NCBI GenBank assembly: GCA_947683625.1
Contig: CANTUR010000793.1
Span: 310,001-374,000 of the forward strand
Reading direction: 5' to 3'
Source: Mallotus nudiflorus
Taxonomy: Eukaryota > Streptophyta > Magnoliopsida > Malpighiales > Euphorbiaceae
DNA length: 64,000 nucleotides
The notes beneath the pieces were generated by a model. That model made no database searches. It had not been told where the DNA came from and worked only from the letters and a program-made list of their open reading frames with translations. Position 1 is the first letter of the stretch; the number at the start of each line of letters is the position of its first letter. Shown piece after piece: positions 1 to 10,555 of this stretch. The translations under genes and the position numbers were made by a program.

Positions 1-513
1 TAAATAGACTTAGGTTCACTTTATTAAAATTAAATAAGAATTAGGCTCATTAGTCTTTAGACTTACCTGTAAATTAAAACATGTAAATTTAACCCATTTA
101 ATTAAAATCAATGTAGATTAGGCTAACCTAGGGATTGTGATTTAAATGAACACATTGTTTACTTGTATATTTCATTACTAGTTTCCCTAGAGTTGATTGT
201 TTTAATAAGGGTTTATATGAAATTGCATGTAAATAAAGAATAAGATAATAATTCATAAAGCAATTCTAAATGAACACAAGACTGAAAGAAGTTAGTATTC
301 CGTATCTAGAATCTTCTAGTTATGGTGATAGCTTCCTTTTAGAGAATCGAGTACCACCATTTTCAATTTTTCCTAGTTATTACCCTAGGTGGCAACTCCT
401 CATCTCCACACCATGTCTTTATGATAGTGGTTAGTGTGCTCTCTAGAGTCCTGAGCTCAAACAATGTCGTGGTTACTAAAATCTTGGGCACGCGCTAAAC
501 CATACCATGTATA
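1..513 (+). repeat. 3' portion of the 5' LTR of the gag-only Tat element
   Basis: This stretch aligns by eye with about 10040-10555, for example the shared block around gacttaggttcac and the end motif near ctaaaccataccatgta. It ends in TA where the complete relative has CA, and is followed by one base and then the primer-binding site. The rest of the LTR lies left of the window. Confidence 0.85.
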
Positions 514-514
514 T

Positions 515-532
515 TGGTGACTCTATTAGGGA
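515..532 (+). promoter_or_regulatory. Decayed primer-binding site complementary to tRNA-Arg
   Basis: The site reads TGGTGACTCTATTAGGGA. The functional form expected for plant tRNA-Arg(ACG) is TGGCGACTCCACTGGGGA. All differences are C-to-T or G-to-A, as expected from deamination of methylated cytosines on either strand. It starts one base after the LTR end, the same spacing as in the complete element at 55837-55854. Confidence 0.75.
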
Positions 533-1238
533 TAAGAGATATTGATTTTACTTGTGTTCTTTAGAATTATTTTATTCTTGCATTCATTATGCATGTCCCT
601 ATTAATCAATTGCGTTGGTTTATAGTTCCATGATTCCACTAGCTTCATAGGATTTTAAATTGGCTAACCATCACTCTTAGCCTTAACTAAGTTCAAGAGA
701 GATTACTAGGCTCATTTGAGTAGAGTCTGTAACCCAAGTCCTAAAGAAGGGTAGTCTTCTCTCAAGTTTGCAAAGGATGTCGAGCCCCTCTGACCTTAGC
801 CTGTAACTCAAGTCTTAAAGGAGGACATCTTATTAAGAGAACCTTAACTTTTCCATCGGACTTAACCACATATAATGGCCTAGTTATTTCCCTTAGGATT
901 ATCGAAATTGTTTGTGAATGTTGCTATAAGGTGTTTTTATCTATAAAGGCCCAAGCCCATCAAGACTAATAAAGATTAGGCTATGCTTTTATACCTAGAA
1001 ATACTATTTTTGTGCTTTACTACTTTGAGAGATTTGGCATGTGTGTCAGTTCTTGATATCCCCTATTAATATTAAGGCCAAGACCAAAAATTCTAGGAAA
1101 AGAGACTCGCCATTGAATACATATGTGGGAGTAATAAGGTTGGAAGGATGTATATACTTGACTTGATTGTTACTTTTTGCTTGTTGAATAGCACATGCAT
1201 CATGCATACATGCATTATACTAACAATTTGTCTTTCAG
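533..1238 (+). other. Tat 5' leader with a probable intron ending just before gag
   Basis: This is the non-coding leader between primer site and gag, colinear with 55044-55836 (minus) of the complete element. At its 3' end a TACTAAC branch-point sequence (1218-1224) is followed 14 bases later by TTTCAG (ends 1238). The same pair is present at the equivalent site of the second element although the leader around it has diverged. I infer a 5' leader intron; the donor was not located. Confidence 0.55.
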
Positions 1239-3115
1239 CCATTATAGATTCATCTGAGTCTTCCTATGTTTGGAGTAAAAAAGGTGGCAGACTAGTGAGA
1301 ACTGATTCGAGTCCATAATCAATTACGAAAGAGATCCTTAGCAAACTGGAAAGGAGTCCCATCAATCTAATCTACCTAGAAGCTATACAACCTAAACAAG
1401 CCAAAGAAATAGAATAACAAGAGGGAGGAAATTGGACTCTAGAGGATGTTAAAAGAGCATCGATGGATGACATGAGAGCGATAATGCAAGATGAATTAAG
1501 ACAAGCTTTTGTTGGATTGATGCCACCACCTGTTGCGGTTGCACCTCCCGTTATAGCCAATCCACTTGTTATGGGTACACCACCTGCTAACAATGACAAT
1601 GCTACTAAGAACATACCTGTTGTGTAAATGAAATTGGAGGATGTTGAGAGTTATATGGTTGAAAAGGCAAAATGGGAAATCACTTGAGCAAGTTCAAGAG
1701 CTGGAATCCAAGCAGTGAAAGCACTCACTTAGAAGATGTCTAAGATGAAGGAGTTGATGAGAGGATAGGGCATTGGATACTCATTTGACTTTGATGATGT
1801 GATGTAATTTGAGGAGGATAAGCTGCTTGATAAATTCAAGATGCCACAGCTACAGAAGTTTGATAATACTGAAGACCCGAGGATCCACCTTAGTCAATAC
1901 ACAACTACCATGAGCACCATTATAGCTCCTTTGTTTGTGGTTACTAAGTTTTTTATGCTATCATTAGAGGATATGGTTGTCAATTAGTATCATGTGTTGG
2001 AGAAGTCTATCCGAGCGGACTGGAAGGAACTGTGTACCATTTTTCTGAAGCAATATGACTACAATACTAGGCTTGAAGTGTCCATCAAGGATTTAGAATT
2101 GAATAAGCAGAAGCCTAATGAATCATTCTCAAATTTTTTTACCAGGTTCATGAATAAGGAGGGATTAATAAAGAACAAGCTGGTTGAAAAAGATCAAATT
2201 AGGATGATAGTCTGAAATGTGTCACCCAATCTAGTTGAGAGGTTGCAGATGATGAATCTTAAGACATTTGTAGACCTTCATGATGATGGGTTGAAAGCTG
2301 AGCAGATTAAGAATGAAAAAAAAGATTGCTAGAAGCACCAGAGCAAGAAACTACCCAACTGGGGGTACACAACAAGGAAATATTAGTCAGATTGTGGAAG
2401 TGCATGATGTTCAACAACTAAGGAGATTCTCTAATTTTAACAAACCTTTGTTAAAATTCCTAAAGCACCCAATGCAAAAGGGTTTAATTCAACCTTTACC
2501 TAATCCAAACCCACCAAACCTAAACACCCAAGCTATAACCTAAACAAGCACTACAAATTCCATCAAAACCTCTAACACTCCACAGATAATTGCATTTGCC
2601 TTAAACATGAAATCCAAACCTTATAGACTTCAAAAAGATCACAGACCCTAAAAACCCAAGCACTAAAAATAATCATTTTCCAAACTATCGAAATGTACCA
2701 CCCTCAGATACCATGATGATCAACTCAAGAGTTAGTGAGGAAGAAGTGCTAAACTACTTTGATGACCTAGAACTTAAAACCAATGAGAAATCTCCTAATG
2801 CCCCCAATAGCATGGAAAGAGTAGAAGACTTATTGGGTTAGCCTTCAGGCAAGTTCAACTATAAGGTGTTTTACACTAAACTACCATCTTTTGACATACC
2901 CTTTGAGTCAATTATGCCTATAGGATGGGGTGATGAGTTGGATGATGAGAAGCTGCTAAACAAGAAAGAAAAATGCACATTTGACGTATACAAAGATGAA
3001 GTTGTGGATATAGTTAGCAAAAAGATGCAAGAATAGTTATTATGTCAACCACCTGAAGGAAAACCATTATGAGACTCAGCGTCCCTAGCATCTAGAATAG
3101 GAAATAAATTTTCTT
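1239..3115 (+). pseudogene. gag: Tat gag polyprotein pseudogene
   Basis: Gag forms the virus-like particle and binds genomic RNA. Recognisable blocks in order are: an acidic MDDMRA-type segment near 1467; a proline/valine-rich linker at about 1520-1620; the retrotransposon gag core at about 1780-2310, whose best open segment (1994-2215) contains KQYDYNTRLEVSIKDLE; a degenerate zinc-knuckle-like segment near 2545-2615 (HST-DNC-CLKHEIQ) whose first Cys has become Tyr; and a C-terminal acidic region (about 2710-3060) containing RVEDLLG and DIPFESIMP. Each block has a counterpart in the minus-strand gag at 52770-55043. Many stops and frameshifts break it. The reading frame does not continue into a protease. 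Confidence 0.8.
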
Positions 3116-5640
3116 ATTGTCTTCTTTGAATAAAATTTTAGTTTCTTTAGAACTTGTTTTTCTTTAGTGATCAATGATATGAATTCTGATCATGCTTATG
3201 TATATATTGTGCATCCTGATGGTACTATGCAGTTTAATATTGATTGCATCTGCATGTTTTAAGTAAAAATTCAATTCAATTAGATTCATTCAGCATGGGC
3301 ACAAATGCAAATTCAAAGAACATTTATATATCACATTATGTAACTTCTAAATATAGGAAATTTGAGCAAAAAAATAAAAAGAATGAAAAAGAAAAAAAGG
3401 AGAAAAAATAAGGAAAGAAAGAAAAGAACAGTAAGGAAAAAATTAGAGAAAAGAAAATTTTAGGATTGGCTGACAACAAGAGTTATACCATGTGATGTAA
3501 TAAATGTTCTCATTTTTGCACTAATGAATGAGTAAAATTAAATTTGAAATTTTTGTTCAAATATCGCATATTCATCTTTATCATACTACATAAGTATTTG
3601 AATGGAAAGACAATACATAATGAAAACTAAAATCAAAGCTATGAGATCATTATTTTTATCTTCTTATCACCCCTCTATGATTTTGCTTGTAAGTCTATTG
3701 TCCCCTTCTACCTTAGGAATTTAGGTGGCTCAAATAACTTGCATCGCAACCTATACCTTTTAACTATCATCAATCATTGCATCAACATTAAGCCTTATAT
3801 TCTGCTCAAGAGTCCTTTGAAGTGCAAGTCTAGTTGATTTCATCATCAAGAACTCGCTTCAGTCAATTCATCCACTCCTCTGCATCTTCAATGTATGAGA
3901 TTACAATAATAGGGTTAGTAAGTCAAAGGATCAATAATAACAGTGAACAAACTAGGCCTCTTGCACATAAAAGTGAAAAAAAAAACTACTAAAATAACTT
4001 GAATGAATCCAAAATGAAGCTGGGAGCAAAATGTAGCTCTAGGGGCAAATTGTGGAACAGTAAGCCCGCATTCAAAGACCGAAGATAGATGCTGAAGTAT
4101 AAGAGCTATTATAGGAGATCTTAAGGCAAAAACAAGCATAAGAGCTAATACATTAGTTATTATATAATAAAAATAGTAATAAAAAGAAAAGTTCAATATT
4201 GCATCAGTCAGTCATGAGCACTAGTGTAAAGCCACGAACCCCACTCGCTAGCTTGTCATCAGTTGAATGAGTTGTATCATAAGCTCTAACGTCAAAAGTA
4301 CTAATAACAAAGCATCCAGTGCTTAAACCTACAATCTATTGATGAGGCACCTCATTCTCACACTCCAAGCTATGAACATAGCTTTATTCCAAACAGAAGA
4401 CCTATTAGGATCATGCATGTCATACATAACATGCATACACTTGCATACATTTGTTATGAAATACTTGCTTTGCATAATAAAGTCTTTAAGCCTAGGCAAG
4501 ATTGTGAAAACACTTTGCTACTAACATTCAAGATTAGTGTTGTAAAAGCTCAGAAAGGTAGTCAGAATGTGCACATGTGAAGCATTTGAAAGGAAAAAGG
4601 TAGCACTAATAAAGTGAATCTGATACTTAATGGGACTTTAAACCTTAGGAGTCTAAACAGCCCATCCAGTAAAGGAATATCATCGATAGTGATACTTGCA
4701 AAAGCATCATCCTGGCGACCTCAAGAGGCTAGATGGGACGTTCAAGCTCTTTAGATTCAACATCCATCTTCATAGTCTCATCTGAAGCATCATTTGGAAT
4801 ATCTCTCCATAATAGTTAAACCAGTGTAGGGTATGGAATATGGTGATGAGAAGGTCCAACATGTTAACAATACATTCGACGGCCCTAAAAAGGGAAGAAT
4901 GCACTCAAAACTTAAAATGAATGCATTTTGAAAAATTATTTGATCATGAAATAAATTTCTAACTCTTGAACCTTTTTTTGCAAGAGATGTCAATAAAAGG
5001 AATGAAGCCCTCTACCATAGCATTAATGAGAATGGCAGAAATACAAATACAGCCCAAAGCCATAACTTTAATGGTGGAGTATCATGACCTTCGTGATCAG
5101 AGACATCATCACCATAATCAAAAGGGAAGAATGCAAAAGAATAACATTGCATTTTGACAAAATTTATTCGCTTATGAATAGACCACACTAACTTATGGTA
5201 TTTTGTGCAAGGAAAAATAAAAGAGAATGAAGAAAAAGAAAGGAACTGATACATCAATAAGAATAGGCCAAATAGCAAGTACCAAACACTCATCAAGATA
5301 ATAAAAAGGGAAGTAACAGAACTCTCTTTCCTTAAATTCTATAATAAAGTACCATCTCAATCATAAAATTCACAAATTGAAAGTAAATTCATCCACTTTA
5401 TGAGATCATGTGCAAAAAGCCTATCTTATGACCTTTGAGCATAATGGCTTTCTTTTATTAGCCTCACAGAATTTAGATGAGCAGTTAATAGTTTTGTGTT
5501 GAGAGTTTATAAACTCTAAATAATCTAATGCTTGCTTTGTACCTAAACAAGGGGAAGAAAATGCAAAAACAAAATCTATGGACATGAAGTATAAATTACT
5601 TGAATTTTAAAGTATCATTTTAGTCTTTTGAATGATAAAT
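3116..5640 (+). other. Non-coding internal region replacing pol in the gag-only Tat element
   Basis: There are no pol motifs in any frame. It includes a purine-rich stretch at 3360-3480 and diverged AT-rich DNA with no obvious tandem structure. The short open frames here are low-complexity or hydrophobic and do not resemble known proteins. By position it corresponds to the long 3' untranslated part of Tat elements. Confidence 0.6.
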
Positions 5641-5644
5641 GTGC

Positions 5645-5975
5645 ATATAATCTACTCCAATGGTCATAAATGAGTATGAGTACAAAATCCCTTAACGGTA
5701 TCCACGCTGAGTAATATGAGAAAGGCGGGGGAACACTAAGAGGAGAATTGAAATAATAGCAAACATAATTTACTCCAATGCTCATGTTTGGGTAAGATTA
5801 TCAACATGAAACCTCTGGCGGTATCCATGTTGAGTAATACAAGAAAGGCAAGGGAATACTAAAAGAGGACCATGCCAAAAATTGTTATATTTACTCTAAT
5901 GCTCTGTAAGAGTATGAGTATCCAAATGACCTTTCTAATGGTATTCACGTTGAGTAATATGAGAAAGGTAGGGGA
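5645..5975 (+). repeat. Tandem repeat, about three units of 110-125 bp
   Basis: Three units each contain an ACTCCAATG-like start, a 'cggtatccacg-tgagtaata-gagaaagg' core (near 5695-5725, 5818-5848 and 5938-5968) and a trailing ggggaatact. They are diverged, roughly 75-85% alike by eye. They lie in the pol-less 3' region of the gag-only Tat element. Confidence 0.7.
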
Positions 5976-6500
5976 ATACTTAGATAAGGAAGAAAAGCAC
6001 AAAAATAACACAAAGATTATTTTGATACTCAGAATTCAATCTTTTTATGCTCAATTTTCGTAAGTTTTGTTTAAATTCTCCCTAAATTTAGGTGTGGAAG
6101 TAAGCTCTTCAGTTGGTAAAAGACATGCTCTCAGCATAAGATGGTTAACGATGCCTCTGACCTTTACAAATGGCAAATAAATGATAGTCATGAAAATAAA
6201 AAACTTAGTGAGATTTGTTGAATGCACGCTATCTCATGAAAAAGTGATGAATTTTCTCATAAATTTTCAACATTATAATGTACTTTTGTACATTCATCAT
6301 GATTGAAACTAACTTCAACAAATCTGTAAGAATTGCAAATCTAGAAGGAAGTGCACCCAACTTGTTGAGTTGGTTAACACAACGAAATTAAAATTAGTTA
6401 GTAGAGGAATTCTAATCAATCAACACAGCAAAATTCAAAGTTAGTCAGAAAAAATGCTAATCAGTCAACACAAAGAATTTAAAGCATTTAACTCAAACAA
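5976..6500 (+). other. AT-rich spacer between tandem arrays
   Basis: Non-coding Tat internal DNA with two loose copies of a 'gttagt-agaa--ctaatcagtcaacaca' motif near 6390-6480. No gene or regulatory element is recognisable. Confidence 0.5.
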
Positions 6501-6509
6501 TAAAATATA

Positions 6510-7680
6510 AAAATCATGAGCAATTATGGACTGTAGCATCAAATGTGAGCAATTAAAGGATTATAATCAATTTTCAAGCAATTATGGATTGCAGCATTAA
6601 AGGTGAGCAACAAGAGGTTGCAGTTAATTAAAATCGCAAGTAATTATGGATTGCAACATCAAAGGAGAGCAAAGTAAGGGTTGCAGCTGATTGTGAGCAA
6701 TTATGGATTGTAGCATCAAGGGCGAGCAATGTAAGGGTTATAGCTAATCGTGAGCAATTATAGATTGCAGCATCAAAGAAGAGCAATGTAAGGGTTGTAG
6801 CTAATCATGAGCAATGAAAGGGTTATAGCTAAACCGTGAGTAGTTATGGACTGTAGCATCAAAGGCGAGAAATGTAAGGGTTGCAGCTAATCACGAGCAA
6901 TTATGGATTGCAGTATCATCAGTGAGCAATGAAAAGGTTATAGCTAATCGCGAGCAATTATGGACTGCAGTATCATCAGTGAGCAATGAAAGGGTTGCAG
7001 CTAATCGTGAGCAATTATGGATTGCAGCATCATTGATGAGCAATAAGAGGGTTGCAGCTAATCACGAGCAGTTATGGACTGCAGCATCATCAATGAGCAA
7101 CGAAAGGGTTATAGATAATCGCAAGCAATTATGGACTACAGCATCATCAATGAGCAATGAAAGGATTGTAGCTAAGCGCGAGCAATTATGGATTACAACA
7201 TCATCAGTGAGCAATGAAAGGCTTACAGCTAATCATGAGTAATTATGGATTATAGCATCATCGGTAAGCAATGAAAGGGTTACAGCTGTATTGTGAGCAG
7301 TTATGGATTGTAGCATCAAGGGCTAGTAATGAATGAGTTGCAGCTAATCAAAATTATGAGCAATTATAGATTATAGCATCAAGATCAAGAATGAAAGGGT
7401 TGTAGTTGATTGAAATCATCAATGAGCAAGGAAGAGATTGTAGCTGATCGAAAGCCTTTAGCGGTTACAGACCGTAAAATCAAAAGGTAAATGACACGAG
7501 TGTTATAACTGATTAAAGCCAGCCAGTAATGAAAGGTTGCAATTGATCAAAATCATCAATAAACATTGAAAGGATCACAACAAAATCAAAAGTCGTGAGT
7601 AGTTATGGACTACAGTGTTAAAGGAAGACAACAAAAGGGGTAGTAGCTGTTCAAAACTTGCTAGCAATTATAGATTATGG
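6510..7680 (+). repeat. 57-bp tandem array (about 20 diverged units)
   Basis: The unit is close to 'gagcaattatggattgcagcatcaaaggcgagcaatgtaagggttgcagctaatcgc', with a 57-bp period that keeps reading frame. Units 6922-7242 therefore read as repeats of SNERVAANREQLWTAASSM (19 residues). The ends of the array are more diverged. Within each unit GCAAT-TATGG-ATTGC can form a short stem; the variant GCAGT-TATGG-ACTGC near 7066-7083 keeps the pairing. Tandem repeats in the region between coding part and 3' LTR are known for Tat elements. Confidence 0.85.
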
Positions 7681-7714
7681 CAACATAAAGCCTACATTGA
7701 GGAATAATGTATCC

Positions 7715-8240
7715 CTTCTATCCAGACTATACGACCAAGTATAATCGACATCATACGACCGAGTGTGATGTATCCTTTCAATCCAGACTATAAGATCGAG
7801 TATAGTCGACATTGTATCACCAAGTACAATGTACCTCTCGAATTAGCACTATATGATCGAGTATAGTCAACATTATATGACTGAGTGTGATGTATCCTTT
7901 CAATTCAGACTATACAATCGAGTATAGTCAACATTGTATAATCGAGTACAATGTACCTCTGTAATCAGCACTATACGACCAAGTATAGTCAACATCATAT
8001 GACTAAGTGTGATGTGTCTTTTTAATCCAGACTATATGACCTAGTATAGTCAAAATTGTATGACCGAGTATAATGTATCCTTTTAATCCAAACTATACAA
8101 CCAAGTATAGTCAACATTATACGACCGAGTATAATGCATCCTTCCAATTCAGACTATACGACCTAATATAGCCAACATCATATGACCGAGTGTGATGTAC
8201 CCTTTCAAACCAATACTATACGTCTAAGTATAGTGTTTCC
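7715..8240 (+). repeat. Tandem array of about 17 short hairpins (dimer period about 62 bp)
   Basis: Two hairpin types alternate: A, ACTATAC-gaccga-GTATAGT, and B, with arms CATCATA/TGTGATG, CATTGTA/TACAATG or CATTATAC/GTATAATG, around a conserved GACCGAG-like loop. Arms vary between units but the two sides of each unit mostly change together. About nine A and eight B units are visible. The array sits just upstream of the 3' LTR of the gag-only Tat element. Confidence 0.8.
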
Positions 8241-8410
8241 TTAGATGTTTTAAGTTTATGCCTATTGTTTTATGGCAACACAAGCATTCATCATGAACTA
8301 ACAATTACTTACAATTAAAAGCCTTAAGGAGCATAGGTAAGTACTCAAACTTTGTTCTTAAGAAACTCTGTGCTTATTTGCTTTGCCATAATTTGTTAAG
8401 CAAACAACGA

Positions 8411-8424
8411 CAAAGAGGGGCAAC
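8411..8424 (+). promoter_or_regulatory. Polypurine tract of the gag-only Tat element
   Basis: The sequence CAAAGAGGGGCAAC lies directly before the 3' LTR start. The complete element has the equivalent purine run followed by GGGGCAAC at its LTR start (43143-43166, minus). Such a tract primes plus-strand DNA synthesis. Confidence 0.75.
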
Positions 8425-8666
8425 TATAAACACCCAATTTTGAGAAAATAAAATTTGGATGCAATAAAGGACTCCAATGATGAAAATGTTATAAGTAGGT
8501 CTTCAACACTTGAAGTTCGAAACCTTAAAAGTCTGAATGCATTTTCAAAAAGAGTTTAATGGTTTTTTAAGGACTTAATTGTAATACTTTTCAAGACCTA
8601 ATTGAAAATTTTAAATTCTTTTAGGGGTCTTTTTGTAATTAAAAGTTAAAAAAATCATAATTATAG

Positions 8667-8702
8667 AATTTCGATCAGAATTACGCAATTCCAGTCAAAA
8701 TT
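8667..8702. repeat. U3 palindrome array, two units, 20-bp period
   Basis: AATTTCGATCAGAATT (8667-8682) and AATTCCAGTCAAAATT (8687-8702) are decayed copies of a 16-bp palindrome, consensus AATTCCGATCGGAATT. They lie about 240 bp into the LTR, upstream of the TATA box. The same array with other copy numbers occurs in the other Tat LTR copies in this window. Confidence 0.7.
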
Positions 8703-8880
8703 ATGTGTTTCCCATCTTTTTTTTGTATTTTTACAAAAACTAAAAAATATTTTTCCTGAGTTTTGATTGGTTAAAAAATTTTCTTAAATTACTTTTTGGG
8801 ATTTATCTAAATTTTCAGGAAATAAAATCCTTTTAAAATTGGAACTCTTTAGTACATAGAACCTAGAGTTTTTTTTTTCC

Positions 8881-8887
8881 TATAAAA
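8881..8887 (+). promoter_or_regulatory. TATA box of Tat LTR promoter
   Basis: TATAAAA lies 456 bp into the LTR and is followed by an AAGAGC-TTAG-GCTCTT inverted repeat. TATA boxes at a similar distance occur in the LTR fragment at 17213-17220 and in the inverted copy at 11067-11074 (minus), which supports a conserved promoter. Confidence 0.6.
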
Positions 8888-10555
8888 GAAGAGCTTAGGC
8901 TCTTGGAAAGAGAAAAATTTCTCAATCATCGATACTCTTTTCTATAATTTTGGTTCTCTTCTTCCTAAGTATCTCTAGACTTTTCTTTAGGCAGTATACA
9001 AAAAAAAAATCTTAGTGATTTATACATGGGAGATTTTTGAGAAGAATAACAAGCTTTTGAAGGCCTACTAAAAACAATGGTGATCTTAATAGTCGAAGGA
9101 GCAATCTATTCAACATCTATAAGCATTATCTTCTCCCTACTTTCTTTTATTTTTTATTATTTTATTGAATTTCAAATTTATTTAATTTTTATTATAATCT
9201 TATTCACTAATCATTGTTTTACCCTTTAGTGATGGTGATTTTGGAGGGGATTACATGATGATCATACTAGGAGGACCAAATCCATAAAGGTCCATGGAAT
9301 GCCATGGATGGAACCTTGTAGCTAAATGTAATTTCTATATTTTTTATTTATTTTAAGGAATGTATTAATTCTTCTTCTTTTTTTATTATTTTCAATAGTT
9401 CATTGTAATAGCCCTAATAGTGGGAATATTGAAATTTGGTGTGTGTGCTTATGTGTTTTATTTTAATTAATTGGTTATTAAAATTAGGGTTTCAATTAGG
9501 TAATTAATTAAAATTAATGGTTTTAGAAATCATTAGGTTGTTTCATTAAAATTGGATTAGATTTAAGTGGTTAGAATTAGGGTTGCTTGTTGACTATTTT
9601 ATTATTATTTTTTGTTTAGAGTCACTTTAATTAAATTAGGGTTTTATAATAAGTAAAATTAATTGTTTAATCTTTTATTTGTTTGTTTTGATATTTTTTA
9701 TTATTTTTTGTGCTTATTTCTTTATGTTTATGTGTTCTAGGCCCTAAAACCACATTAGGTTATAACCCATTTAAATAAATTTAGGTCTAGGTTTTAATTA
9801 ATTAAAATGCATTTTAGGCCCATAATTAATTAGATTTAGGGTACATATAACTTAGGCCCATTTAGTTAATTAAATATAGGCCCACCTAATTTAATTTAAT
9901 TAACTGAGACTTAGCCCATTTAATTTAAGCCTTTTCATAATTTGTAGATTTAAAATCATTCTAGAAATAAAACATGTAGAATTAGGCTCATTAATTTAAA
10001 TACTTCATAATTTGTAGAATTAGGCCCATTTTTAGAATTAAAATAAATAGACTTAGGTTCACTTAATTAAAATTAAATAGGAATTAGGCCCATTAGTCTT
10101 TAGACTCACCTGTAAATTAAAACATGTAAATTTAGTCCATTTAATTAAAATTAATATAGATTAGACTAACCTAAGGATTGTGATTTAAATGAATGCATTG
10201 TTTACTTGTATATTTCATGACTAGTTTGACTAGAGTTTATTATTTTAATAAGGTTTTATATGAAATTGCATGTAAATAGAGAGTAAGATAGTAATTCATA
10301 AAGCAATTCTAAAGGAACACAAGACTGAAAGAAGTTAGTATTCCGTATCTAGAATCTCCTAGTTGTGGTGCTGGCTTTCTTTTAGAGAATTAAGTACCAC
10401 TATTTTCAATTTGTCCCAATTATTACCCTAGGTAGTGACTGCTCATCTCCACATCATGTCTTCTAATAGTGGTTAGTGTGTTCTTTAAAGTCCTGAGCTC
10501 AAATAGTATCACATTTACTAAGATCTTGAGCGCACGCTAAACCCTACCATTTATA

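Larger units (their letters stand above)
1..10555 (+). mobile_element. Tat-lineage Ty3/Gypsy element, gag-only and non-autonomous (5' end outside window)
   Basis: Two LTR copies flank a gag-like region: bases 1-513 match the last part of 8425-10555. The internal region starts with a decayed tRNA-Arg primer site and ends with a purine tract abutting the 3' LTR. Gag is homologous to the gag of the 41019-58033 element, but there is no protease, reverse transcriptase, RNase H or integrase; after about 3110 only non-coding and tandem-repeat sequence follows. This is the organisation described as TR-GAG or non-autonomous Tat elements, which would depend on proteins from relatives. The left boundary and target duplication cannot be checked because the window starts inside the 5' LTR. 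Confidence 0.85.
8425..10555 (+). repeat. 3' LTR of the gag-only Tat element (2131 bp)
   Basis: It starts TATAAACACCC (TGTAAGCACCC in relatives, changed by G-to-A) and ends CCATTTATA. The 3' quarter matches bases 1-513. It contains a two-unit palindrome array at 8667-8702, a TATA box at 8881, and the 'ttggaggggattacatgatg' block near 9240 that recurs inverted at 10600-10660. It abuts an inverted partial LTR at 10556. Confidence 0.85.

Noticed and set aside
6922..7242. 106-codon repetitive frame as a protein-coding gene
   Set aside because: The 57-bp period alone keeps the frame open; most other units in the array have stops or break frame, and no start context or homologue is evident.
7715..8240. 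CRISPR-like array
   Set aside because: Repeats and spacers are both degenerate and the units are head-to-tail hairpins inside a plant retrotransposon; no cas genes and the wrong organism type.
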